From: Adiantum capillus-veneris
Taxonomy: Eukaryota; Streptophyta; Polypodiopsida; Polypodiales; Pteridaceae
Direction of reading: 5' to 3'
Assembly (NCBI GenBank): GCA_014529385.2
Contig: CM043959.1
Coordinates: 63,315,753-63,379,752 of the forward strand
DNA: 64,000 nt
In this document: in pieces, positions 21,374-32,694 of the stretch
Position numbering within the stretch: the first letter of the stretch is position 1
Layout: each line of letters starts with the position of its first letter
Position numbers and translations under genes: made by a program
Notes under the pieces: generated by a model
Told to the model about the DNA's origin: nothing
The model's database searches: none
Seen by the model: the letters and a program-made list of their open reading frames with translations, nothing else

Positions 21374-22900
21374 TGGAGTTTTTGGATGTTACAGAGTACC
21401 TGCAATTTCTCCTCGAAGAGCTCCATGCCATACTTTTGCGGCATCCTTAGTAAAACCTTCAATGCTGCGAAGTTTTCAATAGCTCTTGAATTACATGTTA
21501 CCCCCTCTCATGCCTTGGGAATTACCAACTCCTCCGGCACTAGAAAGTATAAGAATCTCTAACCAACAATCTGCTCAACCTTTTGTTCCAAATGGGGGAG
21601 TTTTTAGGAACATGGTACAACTATTTGACCTTGATTTGGTGCAACCACTATTGCCACCACCTCCCCCACCACCACCACCACCTCCTGAGTATAATGGTTG
21701 AAGCCCAAATATGGATATCCCTACTAACCACATCCCGGGTTTGCAGCCAACCAACCAAGAGATTTCAAGGATGGTGGAAGCACTGTAAAATTTTCACTTT
21801 TTTTGGAGTGAAAGATAAGAAGAAGGCCTTGCAATTCCTACAATAGTTAAAAGCAGCTACGCATTGGTGAGATACTTAGAAGAATCAAATATTTCTCGAG
21901 CTGCAGGATTTCCCAAGGATAATACTATGCACTGGTGGAGTTCAATTGCTACCCAAACACATGCTCCAAGAACTTGGAAAGCTTTCAAGTCTATTTTTCT
22001 ATGAAGCTACGTGACCTCCCTATTCGAAGTCCAGATTTTTTCTAAATAAGGAAACTTGAAAATGCTTTCCTCTGAAATCATGTAAAACTACAACAAAAGG
22101 TTCCTCAATGTTCACCTTCTAGTGTATTTCTTTAAAATGATTCCCTTGGAGGACCAATGCGATCAATATACAATTAGACTGCCATCACCCTTACAGGAAC
22201 TTATGGATCATGATGTGGTCATATAGAAGCCTATGAAAGGGCAGCTCGAGTTTACTATAGAAGATCTCTTGGCAACTACTCAGAATCCTCAACCACACAA
22301 CAAAATCCCTTGGATTCTTGTGAAAGTCAACCACAATGGCCTTGTTTGACACTACAACAACGTGAAACTATACTACAAGAAGGCCGATGCTTTGGATGTT
22401 TTTCATCAAGGCATAAGTTTTATAATTGTCCCCAAAGAACAGATAGACATGTAGAGCCTACCCCTGCTCAAACAACTCGAAAATTTGCACACCTCCAGCT
22501 AAAAGAGCTCAACCTCTGATTTAACTCTTCACAATGTCCAAAGTTCCAATGAATTGTGAAAAGTCTATGGAAAGATCAACAACTTCAAAGCCCTTATCTA
22601 TGTTGAATCAAGAGCCACCAAGAATTTCATGTATTTGGACTTCCTCAAGCAGATGACCTTTGAGTACGATCCACAAGCTAGAGAACTTGAAGGTGAGCTA
22701 GCCACTAGGAAAACTCAAGAAGTGGTACCTCTAATTGGTGCTCTTCCAGTCACTATCCAAGGATACCATGGAAAGGTAGACTTCCACATTATAAATCTAG
22801 GCAGTTGCGAAACTCTCTTGGGATGCCTTGGCATGACAAGAATGACGAGACACTCCATATCGGGAACCGTACAATCACTTTGATGCAAAATGACAAGCCA
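21374..22900 (+). pseudogene. gypsy gag and protease remnant
   Basis: Pieces in several frames: a Gag-like proline run and EYNG at 21650-21700, HWWSSIATQTHAPRTWKAF at about 21930-21985 (the typical Gag 'WW...WE.F' block), and a CCHC knuckle CFGCFSSRHKFYNC at about 22390-22431. A retropepsin-like part follows, with ALIYVESRATKNFM at about 22597-22630 and GYHGKVDFHIINLG, whose D-S-G is degraded. At least six stops or shifts occur, and it ends without any RT. Confidence 0.7.
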
Positions 22901-23074
22901 ATTGTCCTTAAATTCTACTGTCCAAATAAAACCCTGAATGAAATTTTGAATTGCTTTGTGTTTAGATACTTTTTCAAACTTTCTTTGAAAATATTGTTTG
23001 AAATTTGGTTGAAATGTATTTTTGGTCTATTTTGAACCTATCTTCGTGCCCCTTTGAGATTGATTGATAATGGA

Positions 23075-23480
23075 TTCAATACTCATGGATCAGGCTTTTG
23101 AGAGATGGGTACTGAGGAGACTAATTGATGTTTGATGGTGTCTGCATATACTCATGGCTTGGACCTTGTTCGTCATTTGCGGGGGAGTATTCAATGATCA
23201 AAAAGTGGTGTTGCTACACATGACCTAGACCTTCTTGGTTATTTGTGGGAGGAGTATTAAAAGAAAATTGGTTACAATCTGAGAAGTATTTACTCTTGAA
23301 GCCTCCTAGAAACACAGGCTGCAGTCTGAGGAGCGTTTGGTTGTAAAAGGCCTCTATATCTCATGGCCTGGGCCATTTTAGGTTATTCACGAGAGGAGTG
23401 ATGAGGAAGGCGTTCAATAGCTCATGGCTCAGACCACGATGGTTATTTGTAGTGGGGAGAGTGTTCATCGGTGATTGTAT
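23075..23480. repeat. degenerate ~60-70-bp repeat, five copies
   Basis: ctcatgg-c-tggacc...ggttatttg-gggggagta-ttcaa recurs at about 23082, 23149, 23214, 23361 and 23420. It lies between the protease remnant and the 3' LTR where pol would be expected. It is non-coding. Confidence 0.55.
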
Positions 23481-23744
23481 GTCTTTGTGTCTTGTAACAT
23501 GCATATGTAAGCATCTATGTTGCATCGTGATGTGCCATCCTACTTGGGTGAGATTGCCTGGGTATGCAACTTTAATGCATTAAGACACCCATTCGATCAA
23601 CACGGTCTGAGTGTGATGGATAATTTTGCTATGCCAGAATATCAAGAGCTCTGATATGGAATGAGAAAATTGAATGACTCTCGGATGTTTTTTAATCCAA
23701 CTTGAGCTATTTTGACAATTACTCTTCTTTCAAGAAGCCTGGGA

Positions 23745-24333
23745 TGTCACAAACTAATGACATATCCTGCTGATGTATCTTGTTGACATGACAAGCCACT
23801 CCAGATCCAGAGCCTAGTCCAACCTGCAAATCATGGCCAAGGGGCCTAAACCCTAGCAAAAGCAGAAGAAGAAGAAGACCTCACCAACTTGCATAGCCTC
23901 GCCAAGTGGCCCATGACATTGCGTGAAGCATGATGACGTGGTAGGTAGCTATACGCATGTTTGCAATTTTTACTGACATGTTGGCAGTTGTACGGATTTC
24001 AACAAATCGTGCTAGCTACCCTTGGAGCTAGCTTTATCATGTAAATTGCTTTTGGATGGGCAAGGGCATTTAAATATGAACTCAAGGCTCACTCTCTGGC
24101 ATTCTACCCGCGGGAGACGTTGCGCAGTGCCACCAATGTTGTACCTCGTTGAAGCTATATAAAGAAATACCAAAAGGGGCATCACAATTTGGGGCTAGTG
24201 CACTCTGGAGGTGGAACTCCGCCACTTAGTGTATCGTGTGAAGTGTCTCTCTCTCTTAGTTCATTTGTTTTGAAGTGTCTAAAATATGTTCAATCTATTC
24301 GTTTCCATTGGCACATCATGTTGTCCTGTTACA
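23745..24333 (+). repeat. 3' LTR (589 bp) of the RT-less gypsy element
   Basis: Starts TGTCACAAACTAATGAC and ends TCCTGTTACA, so the termini are TGT...ACA. The right 406 bp match 20876-21302. The left 180 bp have no counterpart at the 5' end. Confidence 0.7.
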
Positions 24334-24339
24334 AAGTGC

Positions 24340-26075
24340 TCCTGCAAACAAACACTTAGAGATCAAAACATGAAAAATGTTACGTGTGCCTTGAAACTTA
24401 GAACACAACTCGTTTCTCCAAAAGAAACACTCTGAAAGAGAACACTACATAGAGAACCCTCTCTTCCAATCCTACACATAGAAGAGGTGTGTTCTCAGGC
24501 TTCTTCTTGTAAATCAGCCCCGTCCGTGACGTGTCTATGAGCTGAAAATAGAGAAAAACAGCAACTTGTCACGATGAAAACCCTCTTTTTGGCACTTCTT
24601 TGCGATGGAACTTGCCTACTTGGTCTTGGCAACATCCACTATACTTGGGGCAGCCATGGGAGTCCTTGGCCACTAAAATCTGCAACAGAATGGGCTAAAT
24701 TCTGGCGCTGGCCTTTCTAGTGTCTGTGTAACAAACTTGGACACCCCAAGTCAAGATTATACCACAACACAATAGAGATTCACTTTAAAACAATTCACAA
24801 GGATGACACGACCGCGACGTAGTTCAGTGCCCAAACGTATTGGCCCCAAAAACTAGTGCCCCTTTTGGTATTTCTTGTTATATTACTGTATGTACAAGAG
24901 AGTCGGTAAGAGCTCACTCTCAAAATCTCTGTCTAGATGCTTTGAGTAATGAGGGCCAACCCACTTTTTTATTGGTACAAGGGATGCCCAAAAGCAGAGC
25001 CCCAAAAATCTCCAACTCAATAGCTTACTAACTCAAAAGCAATTATCCCCAAAAGCTTGACTTCAAAATTTTCCAAAAATCAGCCAGCGTAAAGTAGTGA
25101 GCACTCTTTACAAAATTCAGTACAATTTTGCCATGTCAGTAGTCAACGAAAATTGCGGTGTCCGTACAGCTGCCACCTGTTAGCCCGTCAGCGCGATTTT
25201 CGACACGTTTTTGGAGACTGTCAAGTCAGCCTGTCCTTGCATTTTAGGGATCTTGCAGGCAAATAAATTAGTTTCATTTTTGGGAATTCCAATTCATAAA
25301 GTCATACAACACAATAATGTCAGCCCAGTAGTATCCTTGAAACCCAAAGGGATATCTGTGACTCTATATCAAAAATCGAGGTAATCCGTTGACAAAGGAG
25401 CAGAGAGAATCCTCTCTTTGCAAGCTTGCTGCACTAGATTCACCCATGCTGAAATCGGGGTCCTATCGGACTAGACTATGCTAAACCAAATGCTTCAAGA
25501 TAAAGTTCCAAAATCTAAGCAATATCTGCTAGGTCCCCCTCCTCCATCCACTTCTCATCCAATGCAGGATAGTCCTCGAATTTGAATTTAACCAAGAACC
25601 ACCTAATTACTTTACCTTTCATCTTTCTATCCTTGTGTGCCAATATATGTTCTGGAACAAGTATCTAATTGCTTTCCTCCACTTCGGGTTGCTCATCTGT
25701 CTATCCATTATTGGGCAGATTGCCTTAAAAAGGCTTCAAGAGACTCGCATGAAAGCATTGTGAATCCTCCAAGTATCAGGAAGCTTTAGTCTGAAGGAGA
25801 CATCATTTATCTTTTCTTTTATATGGAAAGGTCCATGGTATCTCATGCTAAGCTTTGGAAAAGCCGCTCCTTTCCCTTTTTCTTTCTTAGGCTTGAGCAT
25901 CAAGACTTTGAAGGTAACTCTTTTCATGTTATGATCTGTAAGTATTTGTTTGCAGGTATACTTCCTCTTAGTGAGGGAGTAGGAGAAGAGGAAGGCATGA
26001 GCCTCTACAAGAGAAAGCACTCTGAGGAACAAGAGCCTCATCAGCCCAATGGTTTTGTACCCGAGTTTGAGACGT
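24340..26075 (-). mobile_element. 3' end of a minus-strand chromodomain gypsy element
   Basis: Coding remnant at 25490-26075, then a probable 3' LTR somewhere in 24340-25480. That stretch shares aagaaataccaaaaggggca and ttggggc with the neighbouring LTR at 23745-24333 when read on the minus strand. I cannot fix its LTR borders. It is cut at 26075 by the tandem LTR element. Confidence 0.5.
25490..26075 (-). pseudogene. gypsy integrase C-terminus and chromodomain fragment
   Basis: The minus strand encodes FPKLSMRYHGPFHIKEKIND and FRLKLPDTWRIHNAFMRVS. This is the GPF/Y module of gypsy integrase, normally followed by an 'H..FHVS' ending. After a stop and frame change, ILVPEHILAHKDRKM and LVKFKFEDYPALDEKWMEEG fit a chromodomain. 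The upstream integrase core is absent because the frame meets the inserted element at 26076. Confidence 0.72.
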
Positions 26076-26941
26076 TGTTGGGAAAACAAAAGCAAGGGGC
26101 ACCTCTATAGCAATGTCTCCCAAGAGCGTTGAAGACACAAGATCAGCACCACAAATGGTATCAAAAGAACCTCAACAAAACCACAACTCAAAGACAAGTG
26201 ATCTCTTGGGAATTTACTAGCACACGCCCACCCAAAAGACCACCATGAAAATTAAGAAGCACTTACCCTGGCATGGATTTACAGCACACGCCGACCAATG
26301 CACTTGAGATAAAGAGATTTCAACTTCACCAAATAACTCTTCAAAAACACAATTTTGAAGTGTACACACATCTCCAAACAAGAGAGCTTCCACAATCTAC
26401 CATACACCAAACTGCGTGCAAGTTGCCATATCCTGTGCGCTGTGGGAAATAGACTGTATCTCCCAAACCACAACTACAAAAGGGATGCTTTCAAGCCTCA
26501 AAAATTCTCTGCATTTTCTACAACAAAATCTCTGAAGACCACAAATTTCAATTCTATGTACCTCTATGTGAAAAATTGGCACGAACAGCAAGCTGCCATG
26601 GCCCGCCGACTACGCGAAGGAAGGCTAGTTGAGGGCAAAAAAACTGCATCCAAAAGCATCAAGAAGCCACAACGACCCAAAACCTGCAAATTTCTGATAT
26701 TTGACTGAAATTTTTTTAGTTTTTACATGAGTTTTAGTTATATACAAGTCTCCCTTCAAAAAACTCACTCACGGGCACTTACAGTTGTCAATAGACTAGC
26801 GACTTGCAGTGCATGTACATGTGCTTGCTAAAGCAAACTAAAAAATCCACAAAAAGAAATCCCACACACCCTTTTGACATCGGGCGTCATGTCCATATGT
26901 ACAAATTTACAAAAAACGGGGTGTCAGAAATGCGCCCAACA
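26076..26941 (-). repeat. LTR 1 (3'-most in element orientation, 866 bp)
   Basis: Right part (26324-26941) identical, as far as I can read, to the same part of LTR 2. Left part (26076-26323) differs from LTR 2 at about nine positions. Confidence 0.9.
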
Positions 26942-27290
26942 TAGTTTGCCAACCCCCCAGTCTGTTAGAGCATTCATGCTCAGCAGTAGACTATGCAAAA
27001 GCTTATGTACAACATCATGTACAAAGTAATCAGCATCATATACCCTTACCACGATCAAATGGAAAAGTATTATCCCTTGCATCCATCGTGCACACATAAT
27101 GGCATCCTTTAAAGTCATAAGAACAATCATCAATCACTAGTGAGCTCCAACCATCAACGTACATGTCATACAAACCAAAATACCATGGATAAACATTCTC
27201 ATCATCATCATGAGATGTATCACTCACATCAAGCCAAGACAAAACATCCACTATATCCATGTCATCATGGCTATCCCAACTTTCCAAGCT

Positions 27291-28226
27291 TCAATCCTCT
27301 TCAACATCCACACATGCATGTGAGGTTTTCATAAGCTTCTTCACCCTTGACAATGCATGGCACACACTAACTTGCATCTCCTCATCCATATCAACTTGTG
27401 GGTCATCAAAGCCCCAATCAAGACTACCATCACAATCCACATCACTCAAACCATCCTCTTGCTCACAATGGAAATCATAACTAGCAGGCAACTCAGTGTC
27501 ACCAATAGCATCATCAACATCACAAACATTAATCTCAGTATCCCAAATGGGTCCACATACCCACAACTCATCAGGGTACCATAAAAACTCATAAGATGGA
27601 GGAGAGAAAAGATCATCCATAATCTCAATATTCATGTCATCTACCTCACAATCAAAATCATCCAAAGGCATATAACGCAAGCACATAGAGCTAGACAAGT
27701 CCTCATCTTTACAATCATTTAGACATGCATCCAAATCAGCTATATCGTTGCCCTCTTTGTCATACATGCACTCCAAGGTCTTTTCTTTCACAATATTGCT
27801 TGCACAAAACTCCTCATTAATATATACATCATCAAGAGAGAGAACCTGATCTTCTACATCTGACTCAACCTCATCATCATTACTACAATCATCACTAGTG
27901 ATAGAGGAGCTCTTGTTTGAAATGCATGAAGAAGTAGACGACTGATTGACATCTTCCAACCACCTTCCTTGCTTCAAGAAATCAACAATGCCTTTCACAC
28001 CCAAAAATTCAATGCAAGCAACCTTAATGCCCAACCATCCTGAAAGGGTACCAATGAACAAGAAATTCTCTTCCTTTGCATCGAGAACCATATCCTCAAG
28101 AACCTCTAGCTCTTGCTTGAGAGAGCAAAACCTCATGTAATGCATGTCCAACTCTTCTAGCCTGCTTAGCTTCAATTGTCTCATCGCATCATTCATCCTC
28201 AACAAGGCATCAGTGAGCTTGACCAT
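27291..28226 (-). CDS. unknown acidic protein of the tandem LTR element, copy 1
   Basis: 311-codon frame starting 76 bp after the LTR border, at an ATG 54 bp beyond the PBS-like site. The N-terminal ~90 residues are mixed helical (MVKLTDALLRMNDAMRQLKL, later FCSLKQELEVLEDMV). The remainder is very rich in Asp, Glu, Ser and Cys. There is no CCHC knuckle, DSG or DD motif. After TGA at 27293-27291 the same frame continues another ~85 codons to 27036 with the same acidic composition, so the natural protein was probably near 396 residues. The function is not recognised. It is most plausibly a Gag-replacement or captured ORF. Confidence 0.65.
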   Translation of the reverse strand: MVKLTDALLRMNDAMRQLKLSRLEELDMHYMRFCSLKQELEVLEDMVLDAKEENFLFIGTLSGWLGIKVACIEFLGVKGIVDFLKQGRWLEDVNQSSTSSCISNKSSSITSDDCSNDDEVESDVEDQVLSLDDVYINEEFCASNIVKEKTLECMYDKEGNDIADLDACLNDCKDEDLSSSMCLRYMPLDDFDCEVDDMNIEIMDDLFSPPSYEFLWYPDELWVCGPIWDTEINVCDVDDAIGDTELPASYDFHCEQEDGLSDVDCDGSLDWGFDDPQVDMDEEMQVSVCHALSRVKKLMKTSHACVDVEED

Positions 28227-28301
28227 GGCTGCAATTTTATGTCTACACCATCAAGATTGAAGGTAACTTGAAGCACTCCTTGGTGGCGGGCACCAAAACA
28301 C

Positions 28302-29167
28302 TGTTGGGAAAACAAGAGCAAGGGGCACCTCTATAGAAATGTCTCCCAAGAGCGTCGAACACACAAGATCAGCACCACAAATTGTATCAAAAGAACCTCA
28401 AAAAAACCACAACTCAAAGACAAGTGATCTCTTGGGAATTTACCAGCACACGCCCACCCAAAAGACCACCATGAAAATTAGGAAGCACTTACCCTGGCAT
28501 GGATTTACAGCACACGCCGACCAATGCACTTGAGATAAAGAGATTTCACCTTCACCAAATAACTCTTCAAAAACACAATTTTGAAGTGTACACACATCTC
28601 CAAACAAGAGAGCTTCCACAATCTACCATACACCAAACTGCGTGCAAGTTGCCATATCCTGTGCGCTGTGGGAAATAGACTGTATCTCCCAAACCACAAC
28701 TACAAAAGGGATGCTTTCAAGCCTCAAAAATTCTCTGCATTTTCTACAACAAAATCTCTGAAGACCACAAATTTCAATTCTATGTACCTCTATGTGAAAA
28801 ATTGGCACGAACAGCAAGCTGCCATGGCCCGCCGACTACGCGAAGGAAGGCTAGTTGAGGGCAAAAAAACTGCATCCAAAAGCATCAAGAAGCCACAACG
28901 ACCCAAAACCTGCAAATTTCTGATATTTGACTGAAATTTTTTTAGTTTTTACATGAGTTTTAGTTATATACAAGTCTCCCTTCAAAAAACTCACTCACGG
29001 GCACTTACAGTTGTCAATAGACTAGCGACTTGCAGTGCATGTACATGTGCTTGCTAAAGCAAACTAAAAAATCCACAAAAAGAAATCCCACACACCCTTT
29101 TGACATCGGGCGTCATGTCCATATGTACAAATTTACAAAAAACGGGGTGTCAGAAATGCGCCCAACA
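28302..29167 (-). repeat. LTR 2 (middle, recombinant, 866 bp)
   Basis: Left part to 28549 matches LTR 3; right part from 28550 matches LTR 1. At 28549/28550 LTR 1 has A,C, LTR 2 has C,C and LTR 3 has C,G, which places the switch between adjacent diagnostic bases. Confidence 0.9.
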
Positions 29168-29516
29168 TAGTTTGCCAACCCCCCAGTCTGTTAGAGCATT
29201 CATGCTCAGCAGTAGACTATGCAAAAGCTTATGTACAACATCATGTACAAAGTAATCAGCATCATATACCCTTACCACGATCAAATGGAAAAGTATTATC
29301 CCTTGCATCCATCGTGCACACATAATTGCATCCTTTAAAGTCATAAGAACAATCATCAATCACTAGTGAGCTCCAACCATCAACGTACATGTCATACAAA
29401 CCAAAATACCATGGATAAACATTCTCATCATCATCATGAGATGTATCACTCACATCAAGCCAAGACAAAACATCCACTATATCCATGTCATCATGGCTAT
29501 CCCAACTTTCCAAGCT

Positions 29517-30452
29517 TCAATCCTCTTCAACATCCACACATGCATGTGAGGTTTTCATAAGCTTCTTCACCCTTGACAATGCATGGCACACACTAACTTG
29601 CATCTCCTCATCCATATCAACTTGTGGGTCATCAAAGCCCCAATCAAGACTACCATCACAATCCACATCACTCAAACCATCCTCTTGCTCACAATGGAAA
29701 TCATAACTAGCAGGCAACTCAGTGTCACCAATAACATCATCAACATCACAAACATTAATCTCAGTATCCCAAATGGGTCCACATACCCACAACTCATCAG
29801 GGTACCATAAAAACTCATAAGATGGAGGAGAGAAAAGATCATCCATAATCTCAATATTCATGTCATCTACCTCACAATCAAAATCATCCAAAGGCATATA
29901 ACGCAAGCACATAGAGCTAGACAAGTCCTCATCTTTACAATCATTTAGACATGCATCCAAATCAGCTATATCGTTGCCCTCTTTGTCATACATGCACTCC
30001 AAGGTCTTTTCTTTCACAATATTGCTTGCACAAAACTCCTCATTAATATATACATCATCAAGAGAGAGAACCTGATCTTCTACATCTGACTCAACCTCAT
30101 CATCATTACTACAATCATCACTAGTGATAGAGGAGCTCTTGTTTGAAATGCATGAAGAAGTAGACGACTGATTGACATCTTCCAACCACCTTCCTTGCTT
30201 CAAGAAATCAACAATGCCTTTCACACCCAAAAATTCAATGCAAGCAACCTTAATGCCCAACCATCCTGAAAGGGTACCAATGAACAAGAAATTCTCTTTC
30301 TTTGCATCGAGAACCATATCCTCAAGAACCTCTAGCTCTTGCTTGAGAGAGCAAAACCTCATGTAATGCATGTCCAACTCTTCTAGCCTGCTTAGCTTCA
30401 ATTGTCTCATCGCATCATTCATCCTCAACAAGGCATCAGTGAGCTTGACCAT
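29517..30452 (-). CDS. unknown acidic protein of the tandem LTR element, copy 2
   Basis: Same 311-codon frame as at 27291-28226, with two amino-acid changes (Glu to Lys in the N-terminal part, Ala to Val in the C-terminal part). The same in-frame TGA and the same acidic extension to 29262 follow, with one more change (His to Asn) in the extension. Because the copies are recent duplicates, shared features show inheritance and not selection. Confidence 0.65.
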   Translation of the reverse strand: MVKLTDALLRMNDAMRQLKLSRLEELDMHYMRFCSLKQELEVLEDMVLDAKKENFLFIGTLSGWLGIKVACIEFLGVKGIVDFLKQGRWLEDVNQSSTSSCISNKSSSITSDDCSNDDEVESDVEDQVLSLDDVYINEEFCASNIVKEKTLECMYDKEGNDIADLDACLNDCKDEDLSSSMCLRYMPLDDFDCEVDDMNIEIMDDLFSPPSYEFLWYPDELWVCGPIWDTEINVCDVDDVIGDTELPASYDFHCEQEDGLSDVDCDGSLDWGFDDPQVDMDEEMQVSVCHALSRVKKLMKTSHACVDVEED

Positions 30453-30527
30453 GGCTGCAATTTTATGTCTACACCATCAAGATTGAAGGTAACTTGAAGC
30501 ACTCCTTGGTGGCGGGCACCAAAACAC

Positions 30528-31401
30528 TGTTGGGAAAACAAGAGCAAGGGGCACCTCTATAGAAATGTCTCCCAAGAGCGTCGAACACACAAGATCAGCA
30601 CCACAAATTGTATCAAAAGAACCTCAAAAAAACCACAACTCAAAGACAAGTGATCTCTTGGGAATTTACCAGCACACGCCCACCCAAAAGACCACCATGA
30701 AAATTAGGAAGCACTTACCCTGGCATGGATTTACAGCACACGCCGACCAATGCACTTGAGATAAAGAGATTTCACGTTCACCAAATAACTCTTCAAAAAC
30801 ACAATTTTGAAGTGTACACACATCTCCAAACAAGAGAGCTTCCACAATCTACCATACACCAAACTGCCTGCAAGCTTCCATATCTTGTGCGTTGTGGGAA
30901 ATAGACTGTATCTCCCAAACCGCAACTCCAAAAGGGATACTTTCAAGCCTCAAAATGTCTTTGCATTTTCTACAACAAAAGCTTTGAAGACCACAAATTT
31001 CAATTCTATGTACCTCTATGTGCAAAATTGGCACGAACAGCAAGCTGCCATGGCCCGACTATGCGTAGGAAGGCTAGTCGAGGGCAAAAAAACTGCATCC
31101 AAAAGCATGAAGAAGACACAACGACCCAAAACCTGAAAATTTCTGATATTTGACTGAACGTTTTTTAGTTTTTACATGAGTTTTAGTTATATACAAGTCT
31201 CCCTTCAAAAAACTCACTCACGGGCACTTACAGTAGCCCGACAGCTGTCACTAGACTAGCGACTTGCAGTGCATGTACATATGCTTGCTAAAATAAACTA
31301 AAAAACCCACAAAAAGAAATCCCACACACCCTTTTGACATCGAGCGTCATGTCCGTATGTACAAATTTATAAAAAACGGGGTGTCGGAAATGCGCCCAAC
31401 A
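30528..31401 (-). repeat. LTR 3 (5'-most in element orientation, 874 bp)
   Basis: Left ~248 bp nearly identical to LTR 2. The rest carries many substitutions relative to LTRs 1 and 2, and an extra short block (cagtagcccgacagctgtca at 31230-31249). Confidence 0.9.
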
Positions 31402-31405
31402 ACGT

Positions 31406-31803
31406 AGATCCATGGATCGAAGAGTGGTAGACTCTCAAGTTGGGGATCCGAAAGTTGAGATTCCCAAGGAAGGACTTCACGTCCAAGAAATAAGAGTTGT
31501 TTTGCGGCAAGAGGTCTCTAGAAACAAAGTTGGAAAAGATTTGTAGGGATGCCATGTCCTGAGTCTGGAAGGTGAGCTCCAGAGGCGAGAACCTTGGTTC
31601 TTGAGGATTTGGAATAAGAAACAAGAGTTTCTTGGAATAGAAGTTTTCCCTAGGAATAGGAAGCTAAAGCTTTCAAGAACCGTCAAGTCTTGTTCTAGAT
31701 CGAACATGGTAATACGTTCGGTTCAAGTGCATGTTTAGACTTCTCTTCAGTAATAAAGATACTATTACGGGGGGACCATCCCATCTTCTAGTCACTAGTA
31801 CTG

Positions 31804-31851
<48 letters not shown>

Positions 31852-32351
31852 TTCTTTCTATATCCGGCTGAAAGCATGCAATGGTGGTACAAAAAGGACT
31901 ATCCTTGACACAACATGGGCTTGGTGGTTCATTTGTGTATAAATTGGACCTTTTAATTTGGAATGGGGATGGGCTATATATTTCTTTGTTTTTAGATGTC
32001 TCACTATTTGGAGGGGCCACTCGAAGAGAGGAGGTGGGGGGAGAGGACTAGATTGACATTATGGTTATTGGCTTTCACGACACCACCTCTCTCTCTCTCT
32101 CTCGACACACGGTTGTGTTGCTCCTGTGCACCTTCCGTGCTCCATAGCCATCAAATTTGGGTTGCTCTCTTGTTATCTCTCTTTCTCTCTCTCTCTCTCT
32201 CCACCAGCAAGTTGAGCCCTGGTTTGCAAAGTACAAATGGATAAGATAATTGAATTAACCAGCCAGTCCATCTCTTTCTCTCTCTCTCACTCTTTGCACC
32301 AAAAATATGCACACGAAACCTTGGTTTTAATTGATGTTTATTGACCATTGC

Positions 32352-32400
<49 letters not shown>

Positions 32401-32690
32401 CGCTGTGTGTGTGTGTCTCTCGCTCTTTGTGTGTGTGTGTGTGCATGTGTGTCTCTCTTGTTCCTTGCCAATGGACAATACTGCAAGAGTTTACCACTCA
32501 GGTGACTCACAGCTATTCTCTTTCAATGCACTGGGATGAGAAGGATTCACGCATGGACAAACATATATAAAACCATCCCATTGTCGGTTCCATTGAGACA
32601 TGTGTCACTAATCAAGCTTTTCTTTGTGATTATTGGGCTACAAAGAAACGCGAACGGAGAAGGAAAGAACATCATCCTTCTTTTGCACTT
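31406..32690. other. anonymous DNA with microsatellites
   Basis: No gene recognised. It holds (CT)n at 31814-31849, shorter CT tracts near 32087-32102, 32175-32199 and 32271-32288, and a compound (CT)n-(GT)n block at 32356-32447. All open frames here run through these simple repeats. Confidence 0.6.
32356..32447. repeat. compound microsatellite (CT)n, (GT)n
   Basis: (CT)~21 at 32356-32397, then gtgtgtgt tracts at 32404-32416 and 32427-32442 separated by tctctcgctcttt. Confidence 0.9.
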
Positions 32691-32694
32691 GGAG

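Larger units (their letters stand above)
20876..24333 (+). mobile_element. RT-less Ty3/gypsy-like element (LTR, gag/protease remnant, LTR)
   Basis: Similar LTR sequence is found at 20876-21302 and 23928-24333. A PBS TGGTATCAAAGCTC follows the first at 21304, and gag and protease remnants lie between. No RT, RNase H or integrase is present in the ~2.4-kb interior. The left part of the 5' LTR (about 180 bp present in the 3' LTR) is missing, and the hairpin at 20455-20872 stands in its place. Confidence 0.78.
26076..31401 (-). mobile_element. tandem non-autonomous LTR element: LTR-internal-LTR-internal-LTR
   Basis: The repeat period is exactly 2226 bp. Three LTRs (26076-26941, 28302-29167, 30528-31401) alternate with two 1360-bp interiors. 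Read on the minus strand the LTRs run TGTTGGGCGCATTT...TTTTCCCAACA, a PBS-like TGGTGCCCGCCACC lies 6 nt inside, and a polypurine tract with GGGGGG lies before the next LTR. ACGT flanks both outer ends (26072-26075 and 31402-31405). The interiors differ at only about 3 positions. There are no protease, RT or integrase motifs, so it would have to use enzymes of another element. Confidence 0.9.
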
